This document shows, piece after piece, positions 16,005 through 20,442 of a DNA stretch of 20,442 nucleotides. A program made the position numbers and the translations under genes. Each line of letters begins with the position of its first letter. The first letter of the stretch is position 1. Below the pieces are notes generated by a model. That model was not told the DNA's origin and did not search any database. It worked only from the letters and a program-made list of their open reading frames with translations. The DNA is taken from positions 1 through 20,442 of the forward strand of contig JABDQX010000016.1 of NCBI GenBank assembly GCA_013042035.1, given 5' to 3'. This stretch comes from Gammaproteobacteria bacterium. Its GTDB lineage: Bacteria; Pseudomonadota; Gammaproteobacteria; HK1.

Positions 16005-16021
16005 CGGGATTTTCAATCCCG
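16005..16021 (-). other. Third hairpin in the rimP leader
   Basis: CGGGATT (16005-16011) pairs with AATCCCG (16015-16021) around a 3-nt loop. There is no T-run after it on the - strand, so it is not a terminator by itself. It could be an upstream arm of an attenuator. Confidence 0.4.
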
Positions 16022-16354
16022 TAAAATCACAATGCCCATCGGATTTTATTGGAGCTACTCTAACATACTTTATCGATCAACCGGTTAGTTTCTTGTCGCC
16101 AGAATTTTGATCAAAACGATCAAAAAATTCCCGCAGAGTATTTTGGTTCCGGCTGTATCGGGTTGGGAATCCATGTCACTGGATTTCCGATAACCACCAA
16201 TACATAGGTATCCCAGCGACTAACCCCTGCCAGGTTAGTTACGAAAATCAACATCACCACCCAAAGAGCGAGCCGAGAGTATAGCGTTTCGGGTAAGAAA
16301 CGCCAACCGGAAAAACTCACCGCGATAAATTTCCAGTCATATCGAAAATCGCTT

Positions 16355-16468
16355 CGTGTGCAACTTTTTCTATTTCCCCTATTTTCAGTTGGTTCCAATC
16401 CGCGGGGAATCCTATAAAAATGACGCCATGGAAAAACGAAGGCGCTGTATAAAAAAAGTTGCGCACGG
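16355..16468. repeat. MITE-like repeat, copy 1 (terminal inverted repeats)
   Basis: A 114-bp non-coding element. Its left end CGTGTGCAACTTTTT is matched by the reverse complement of its right end, CGTGCGCAACTTTTT (14 of 15). It shares with the copy at 20106-20220 the same termini, an identical TTTTCAGTTGGTT block, GGAATC, and AATG-C-CCAT, all in the same order and orientation. It lies 8 bp beyond the mdh stop codon, so it forms the mdh 3' UTR. It has no transposase; movement would need one in trans. Confidence 0.75.
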
Positions 16469-16476
16469 AGGAAAAT

Positions 16477-17457
16477 TTATCCGAGCAGGTCCTTGACCGC
16501 ATCTCGTTCTTCCTGGAGTTCCTTTAAGCTCGCTTCTATCTTCTCGCGACCGAATTCATCGATACCGAGATTCTGAACGATCTCATATTTGCCATTTGCG
16601 GTCGTTACTGGATAACCGTATATGACGCCTTCCGGGATATCATAGCTACCATCCGAAGGAATACCCATGGTTACCCAGGTATCTTTTGGAGTGCCCATGA
16701 CCCAATCGCGAATATGCTCAAGTCCCGCATAACCAGCCGAGGCAGCGCTGGAGCTCCCACGGGCGGCAATGATTTCGGCCCCGCGTTTTTGAACCCTGGG
16801 AATGAACTCATCCCGTATCCATGATGTATCCACAAGATCCATGGCGGATTTTTTATTGGCGATGGCATGATTAATGTCCGGATACTGGGTTGTGGAATGG
16901 TTGCCCCATACCGTCACTCTTTTGATGTCGGCAACGGCGTTCCCTGTTTTTTCCGCCAACTGACTCATAGCGCGATTGTGATCCAGGCGCATCATGGCCG
17001 TAAACTGGCGGGGGTCGAGATCAGGGGCGTTTTTCATGGCGATCAACGCGTTGGTATTGGCCGGGTTTCCAATAACAAGAATCTTAACGTCACGCTTGGC
17101 ATGCGCATTGAGCGCCTTTCCTTGCGGGCCGAAGATCTTGCCATTCTCGCTTAGCAGATCCTTGCGTTCCATGCCCGGTCCCCGCGGCTTCGCGCCAACC
17201 AGCATCGCATAGCTGACATCACCAAAGGCAACATTGACGTCATCGGTGGTAATGATATCTTGCACCAAAGGATAGGCACAGTCCTTGATTTCCATAACAA
17301 CCCCATTCAGCGCCTTCAAGGCCGGGGTGATTTCCAATAATTGCAGGATTACTGGCTGGTCTTTTCCCAGCATCTCTCCAGAAGCGATTCGAAACAACAG
17401 CGAATAGCTAATTTGACCCGCAGCGCCCGTTATTGCAACACGTACTGGTGATTTCAT
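16477..17457 (-). CDS. mdh: Malate dehydrogenase (NAD-dependent)
   Basis: Catalyses the reversible oxidation of malate to oxaloacetate in the TCA cycle. The 326-residue protein is of the type common in proteobacteria with LDH-like cytosolic MDH. It has the nucleotide-binding GAAGQI (11-16) with acidic E42 at the end of strand 2, the substrate loop KPRGPGMERKD (R92, R98), N131 in GNPANTNALIA, and the catalytic pair D159 (RLDHNRA) and H187 (WGNHSTTQYPD). The C-terminal YGYPVTTANGKYEIVQNL and ELQEERDAVKDLL are typical. A GAGGAA sequence lies 6 bp before the ATG. It is bordered on both sides by MITE-like sequences. It is on the same strand as the enoyl-CoA hydratase 142 bp upstream and may have its own promoter. 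Confidence 0.96.
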   Translation of the reverse strand: MKSPVRVAITGAAGQISYSLLFRIASGEMLGKDQPVILQLLEITPALKALNGVVMEIKDCAYPLVQDIITTDDVNVAFGDVSYAMLVGAKPRGPGMERKDLLSENGKIFGPQGKALNAHAKRDVKILVIGNPANTNALIAMKNAPDLDPRQFTAMMRLDHNRAMSQLAEKTGNAVADIKRVTVWGNHSTTQYPDINHAIANKKSAMDLVDTSWIRDEFIPRVQKRGAEIIAARGSSSAASAGYAGLEHIRDWVMGTPKDTWVTMGIPSDGSYDIPEGVIYGYPVTTANGKYEIVQNLGIDEFGREKIEASLKELQEERDAVKDLLG

Positions 17458-17491
17458 TTCTATTTCCTCTTTATTTATTTTGTAATTTCTT

Positions 17492-17582
17492 CCGTGTGGA
17501 ACCTTTTTCCGTAACCTACGCAGCAGAATTTCTTTCGGCTTTTAACTGACCAAAAATGAATGATTTTTGGAAAGTTGCGCGG
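17492..17582. repeat. Possible divergent relative of the MITE-like repeat, upstream of mdh
   Basis: The left end CCGTGTGGAACCTTTTTC resembles the left ends of the other two copies (CCGTGTG-AACTTTTTC), and the right end GGAAAGTTGCGCGG resembles AAAAAGTTGCGCACGG. The interior is shorter (91 bp in all) and aligns poorly. It contains a perfect hairpin, CCAAAAA/TTTTTGG (17550-17556 with 17564-17570). Confidence 0.4.
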
Positions 17583-17599
17583 ATTTGACTTTACTCCGC

Positions 17600-18385
17600 T
17601 TATTCGTTTTTGAAGACTGCTTTGCGTTTCTCCACGAACGCCATCATGCCTTCTTTTTGATCCGCGGTCGCAAAACACAGCCCGAAGATTTCGCTCTCGA
17701 ATAACCCAGCGCTATCGAGATCCATATGCTGTCCGCGTTGGATTGCCTCTTTAGACAGTTTAATGGATACCGGTCCCTTACTGGCGATGGAACGCGCTAC
17801 TTTCATGGCCTGCTCCATCAATTCATCCGCCGGATATACGTGATTGACAAGACCGATAGCCTTTGCTTCTTCTGCCTTGACATTGCGACCCGTCGAGATC
17901 ATCTCCATGGCCATGGCCGTCCCCACAAGGCGAGTCAGGCGTTGTGTTCCTCCAAAACCAGGCGTTACCCCCAGGTTGACCTCCGGTTGTCCGAACACGG
18001 CCTTGTCGCTGGCCAGCATCCAGTCACAGGCCATCGCCAACTCATTACCACCCCCAAGACAAAAGCCATTGATAACGGCGATGACGGGGACCGGCAGTTC
18101 TTCGATGCCGCGCAACACGCGTAATCCCTGTTGCCCGAAGGCCTTGGCCTGCATGGCCTTGAGGTTTTGCATCTCGGCAATATCGCCACCGGCCACAAAG
18201 GCCTTTTCACCCGCGCCGGTGATCAACAATGCACGGGCAGTGCTATCCCCCGCGATTTTTGCAAGGGCCGATTCCAGTTCGCTGACCGTTTGGGCATTCA
18301 ACGCATTCAGAACCTTCGGACGGTTGATGGTAATCAGATAAATACCTTCTTCCGGCTTTTCTAACAAAATATTTTCATAACTCAT
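17600..18385 (-). CDS. Enoyl-CoA hydratase
   Basis: A crotonase-fold enzyme that adds water to trans-2-enoyl-CoA to give 3-hydroxyacyl-CoA, the second step of beta-oxidation. The product is 261 residues, the normal size for a monofunctional hydratase. The oxyanion-hole segment is KAFVAGGDIAEM (61-72); the two catalytic glutamates are E115 in GFCLGGGNELAMACD and E135 in FGQPEVNLGVTPGFGGTQRL. The C-terminal helix ends FVEKRKAVFKNE. The start is set at ATG 18385 by a strong Shine-Dalgarno (GGAGGAGA on the - strand) 7 bp upstream; the frame extends 11 codons further but without such a site. An upstream SDR dehydrogenase could use its product, so the two genes plausibly serve the same acyl-CoA pathway. 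Confidence 0.93.
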   Translation of the reverse strand: MSYENILLEKPEEGIYLITINRPKVLNALNAQTVSELESALAKIAGDSTARALLITGAGEKAFVAGGDIAEMQNLKAMQAKAFGQQGLRVLRGIEELPVPVIAVINGFCLGGGNELAMACDWMLASDKAVFGQPEVNLGVTPGFGGTQRLTRLVGTAMAMEMISTGRNVKAEEAKAIGLVNHVYPADELMEQAMKVARSIASKGPVSIKLSKEAIQRGQHMDLDSAGLFESEIFGLCFATADQKEGMMAFVEKRKAVFKNE

Positions 18386-18501
18386 ACAACTATCTCCTCC
18401 AGAATATTTTTCAACCACAGTATGGACACGAATTGCGTTTTGCCTGCCAAGTACCCGTGCAGTTAATTCTTAGTTCTTATCGCCAGAATCCTGAACAAAA
18501 T

Positions 18502-18530
18502 AACCAAGGAAATCCTCGCGAGCCTTGGTT
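18502..18530 (-). terminator. Hairpin downstream of the SDR gene, possible weak terminator
   Basis: AACCAAGG (18502-18509) pairs perfectly with CCTTGGTT (18523-18530). The 13-nt loop contains the palindrome CTCGCGAG. On the - strand the stem is followed by ATTTTGTTC, a poor T-run. It lies in the 215-bp spacer between the SDR gene and the enoyl-CoA hydratase gene; I see nothing else convincing there. Confidence 0.35.
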
Positions 18531-18600
18531 TCAGCCTTGGTAGGGTTGAGCTTTATCCGTGAACACCTGTGGTTTTTCTTTGTTATCGCTATTATTCGGA

Positions 18601-19377
18601 TTACTTCGGTGCCATGCGAATAGCGCCATCCAGACGAATTACCTCACCATTCAACAGCTCGTTTTCGATGATGTGCATCACCAGACTCGAGTATTCACTG
18701 GGATAACCCAGGCGTGAGGGGAACGGAATCATTTTGGCCAGTGCTTCTTGCACATTCTCGGGCAGCCCCAGCAACATGGGGGTTCCAATGATACCGGGGC
18801 AGACGCACATGACACGAATGCCGAGCGGTGCAAACTCACGGGCAGAAGGCAAGGTAAGACCGACAACACCAGCCTTGGAACTTCCGTACGCGGTTTGGCC
18901 GATTTGGCCATCGAAGGCGGCAATAGAAGCGGTGTTGATCACCACACCACGCTCTCCAGCATCCGTAACCGGATCCAGTTTCGCCATGTCGGCCGCCGCC
19001 AAACGCATGACATTGTAAATACCGATCAGGTTGACACCAATGACCTTGGCGTAAAAATCCAACCCGACAGGATTGCCTTCCCTATCGATCACTTTCTTTG
19101 GCGGTGCGATACCCGCGCAGTTGACCAGAATACGGGCCGCGCCATTGATTTCGCGTGCTTTGGCAACAGCCGCTTCCGTGCTTGCTCCATCCGATACATC
19201 ACATTGCACGGCGATAGCATTTGCACCAATCTCATCGGCAACTTTTTGAGCGGCTTCTTCGTTCATGTCAAGAAGAGCCACCTTGGCACCAGCTGCCGCC
19301 AAGACCTTTGCGGTTTCCGCTCCCATTCCGGATCCGCCACCGGAAATCAATGCTGATTGTCCACTTACGTTCTTCAT
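18601..19377 (-). CDS. Short-chain dehydrogenase, probable 3-hydroxyacyl-CoA dehydrogenase type
   Basis: A 258-residue classical SDR using NAD(P)H. Cofactor motif GGGSGMG (13-19) with D37 at the end of strand 2 (LLDMNEE) favours NAD. NCAG is at 86-89, catalytic serine near 151 in NTASIAAFDGQIGQ, and the Y164-x3-K168 pair lies in AYGSSKAG. The overall pattern (VINTASIAAFDGQIGQTAYGSSK region, PFPSRLGYPSEYSSLVMHII, NGEVIRLDGAIRMAPK at the C-terminus) is that of the HSD17B10-like 3-hydroxyacyl-CoA dehydrogenase group, which oxidises 3-hydroxyacyl-CoA to 3-ketoacyl-CoA. This is the step after the enoyl-CoA hydratase encoded just downstream. A GAGGAG sequence lies 7 bp before the ATG. Exact substrate is not certain. 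Confidence 0.9.
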   Translation of the reverse strand: MKNVSGQSALISGGGSGMGAETAKVLAAAGAKVALLDMNEEAAQKVADEIGANAIAVQCDVSDGASTEAAVAKAREINGAARILVNCAGIAPPKKVIDREGNPVGLDFYAKVIGVNLIGIYNVMRLAAADMAKLDPVTDAGERGVVINTASIAAFDGQIGQTAYGSSKAGVVGLTLPSAREFAPLGIRVMCVCPGIIGTPMLLGLPENVQEALAKMIPFPSRLGYPSEYSSLVMHIIENELLNGEVIRLDGAIRMAPK

Positions 19378-19403
19378 AGTTTATCTCCTCATCTTAAAAA
19401 CAC

Positions 19404-19949
19404 TTATTTCAAAAACATAGAACTCAATTGCTTGAATTGCGTTGTATCGGACTTGTGCGCCCACTCAAAAAGAACCATTTCCCTGCTAACTATTGTGATT
19501 CCGACAGATCGCATGCGTTTCATGGCCAATTCCACATCCCGTGGATCCCGCGAAGAAATGGCGTCGGCCACTACAAACACCTGCTTGCCATCGGCTGCCA
19601 GATCAAGTGCGGTTTGCAATACGCAGACATGAGCTTCGATACCGGCGATGACCACCTGAGTGCGCCCTAGTGCGCTGATACGGGCATCGCATTGAGGCGC
19701 CGCGACACAAGAAAAATGCACCTTCTCCATAAAGGCATCCTTCGGTGCCAGTTCACGAAGCTGGGATACGGTAGGACCAAGGCCTTTGGGGTACTGCTCG
19801 GAAACGAGCATCGGAACACCCATGAAGTCCGAGACCTTCATGAGCCACGCGCAGTGGTCAATGACAGCGTCCCTGTTATGAATGGCTGGAATCAGTTTTT
19901 CCTGTACATCTATAATCAATAACCAGGAATTGTGCGTGTTGATTAGCAT
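19404..19949 (-). CDS. Isochorismatase-family cysteine hydrolase
   Basis: A 181-residue single-domain hydrolase of the isochorismatase-like superfamily (YcaC-like group). The proposed catalytic triad is present: D14 in LLIIDVQEKL, K76 in FMEKVHFSC, and nucleophile C109 in VIAGIEAHVCVLQTALDL. An IEAHVC motif followed by a helix is typical of the group, as is VVADAISSRDPRDVELAMKRM. Members act on isochorismate, nicotinamide, ureidoacrylate or other amides, and many have no known substrate, so none is assigned. It is cytoplasmic, with no signal peptide. It lies 26 bp upstream of the SDR gene on the same strand and probably shares its transcript. No siderophore or nicotinamide genes are nearby. 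Confidence 0.9.
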   Translation of the reverse strand: MLINTHNSWLLIIDVQEKLIPAIHNRDAVIDHCAWLMKVSDFMGVPMLVSEQYPKGLGPTVSQLRELAPKDAFMEKVHFSCVAAPQCDARISALGRTQVVIAGIEAHVCVLQTALDLAADGKQVFVVADAISSRDPRDVELAMKRMRSVGITIVSREMVLFEWAHKSDTTQFKQLSSMFLK

Positions 19950-20105
19950 AAATTGTTCCCCTTATACGCCCGGATTATACATTTTATTGCACCGCACAAG
20001 CGTCGGTCTACCCTAAATAAATGACGGATAGTTTTTCGAAACAAAATTATTTTGTTCTGGGGGGTGGCAGGTACACGCTGTAAGCGTACAATATCAAATT
20101 GGATT

Positions 20106-20220
20106 CCGTGTGTAACTTTTTCAGAATCCATTGTTTTCAGTTGGTTGTCAGCTCAAAGGAATCTTGTTGAGAATGGCACCATCAAAAAGTCAGCGGGTTG
20201 CAGGAAAAAATTGCACACGG
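20106..20220. repeat. MITE-like repeat, copy 2
   Basis: A 115-bp element with the same organisation as copy 1 (16355-16468). The left end CCGTGTGTAACTTTTTC and the reverse complement of the right end, CCGTGTGCAATTTTTTCC, form terminal inverted repeats. It shares the TTTTCAGTTGGTT block and the later GGAATC and AATG-C-CCAT positions with copy 1. The interior has diverged by many substitutions, so the copies are not recent duplicates. Confidence 0.75.
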
Positions 20221-20316
20221 TGGTAAACTAGAAGGAATTAAACCGATAGAGGCGAGAATGCTCGGGGCGGGAGTGGTAGTACGGGATTTCTGATACGATT
20301 CCGGCTGTCACGGTAA

Positions 20317-20442
20317 GAGCGTGTCTGAAAATACCCGGTCGTCGCGAGGCGGTAGCCCGATTGGGGTCCCGCAAGGCGCGGAAGGTAAAAAATCGGGGAG
20401 TGTAGCGAGCTACATGACTCGATTTTTGACTCTTTCGCAACG
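20317..20442. repeat. Partial palindromic element at the window edge (IS end or MITE)
   Basis: It begins GAGCGTGTCTGAAAATACCC, which looks like the terminal repeat of some insertion sequences. It contains a long imperfect hairpin: AAAAATCG (20388-20395) with CGATTTTT (20420-20427), and TGTAGC (20401-20406) with GCTACA (20409-20414). Pairing appears to continue outward in weaker form (CGCGGAAGG against CTCTTTCGC), so the rest of the right arm should lie beyond the window. Family not identified. Confidence 0.4.

Larger units (their letters stand above)
15907..16476. other. 570-bp intergenic region between mdh and rimP
   Basis: The region holds, in - strand order, a MITE-like repeat touching the mdh 3' end (16355-16468), a stretch with no gene I trust (about 16022-16354), and three hairpins just before rimP. 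An open frame of 92 codons at 16120-16398 begins inside the repeat and has no recognisable family. No initiator tRNA gene (metY), which precedes rimP in E. coli, could be found here. Confidence 0.6.
19950..20442. other. 493-bp gene-free region to the window edge
   Basis: The region contains the 5' flank of the isochorismatase-like gene, a small hairpin (ACGCT/AGCGT near 20074-20086), the second MITE-like repeat (20106-20220), and part of a palindromic element running off the window edge. Two open frames of 62 and 70 codons here lie over these repeats and have no protein-like pattern. Confidence 0.6.

Noticed and set aside
16120..16398. 92-codon open frame between mdh and rimP, with one hydrophobic stretch
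   Set aside because: It begins inside the MITE-like repeat, has no clear ribosome site, and its sequence matches no family I know. A small membrane protein is not excluded.
18470..18600. Protein-like frame on the - strand downstream of the SDR gene (NPTKAETKAREDFLGYFVQD)
   Set aside because: There is no ATG, GTG or TTG start in this frame after the SDR stop, and about 40 open codons is not unlikely by chance. It could be a gene remnant.
19943..20131. 62-codon open frame upstream of the isochorismatase-like gene
   Set aside because: It overlaps the start of the neighbouring gene and a repeat, and has no domain pattern.
20228..20440. 70-codon open frame at the right edge
   Set aside because: It is the translation of a palindromic repeat; its Arg/Ser/Pro-rich composition reflects the repeat rather than a protein.

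Overview
The window looks like part of a gammaproteobacterial chromosome of medium G+C. It is mostly conserved housekeeping genes, with two accessory (defence-type) blocks and several short non-coding repeats. The gammaproteobacterial assignment is an inference from the yciO / site-2 protease / trpS / scpA series and the rimP-nusA-infB operon, both common layouts in that class. I cannot name a genus.

Region 1 (1-4750, + strand) is a type III-like restriction-modification locus. It holds the 3' part of an N-methyltransferase (Mod-like, cut by the window edge and apparently frameshifted just before the SAM-binding motif), a KilA-N domain gene, and a complete 845-residue Res-like helicase-nuclease. 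A REP-like palindrome sits on the mod stop codon, and a perfect 26-bp palindrome lies inside the KilA-N gene.

Region 2 (4875-8706, + strand) is core: a small heavy-metal-binding domain protein, a YciO/TsaC-family protein, an M50 site-2 protease, tryptophanyl-tRNA synthetase and the condensin kleisin ScpA. The usual scpB is absent after scpA.

Region 3 (8738-10820, - strand) is a compact three-gene cassette: a small protein of unknown function, an OLD/RecF-like AAA ATPase, and a TOPRIM-like protein 4 bp downstream. Its architecture resembles two-gene abortive-infection systems such as PARIS and AbiL, and it is the best candidate here for an undescribed system. It lies exactly where both neighbouring core operons are interrupted: no scpB after scpA, and no rbfA/truB after infB.

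Region 4 (10925-15906, - strand) is the rimP-nusA-infB transcription/translation operon. Its leader carries two terminator-like hairpins in tandem, and a strong hairpin abuts the nusA Shine-Dalgarno sequence.

Region 5 (16477-19949, - strand) is metabolic: an isochorismatase-like hydrolase, a short-chain 3-hydroxyacyl-CoA-type dehydrogenase, an enoyl-CoA hydratase and malate dehydrogenase. The second and third could act consecutively in fatty-acid beta-oxidation; malate dehydrogenase serves the TCA cycle.

A MITE-like repeat of about 115 bp with terminal inverted repeats occurs at 16355-16468 and 20106-20220, with a weaker relative at 17492-17582. The right edge of the window (20317-20442) holds part of a different palindromic element cut by the boundary. 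I saw no tRNA, rRNA or CRISPR array, and no promoter I would defend.
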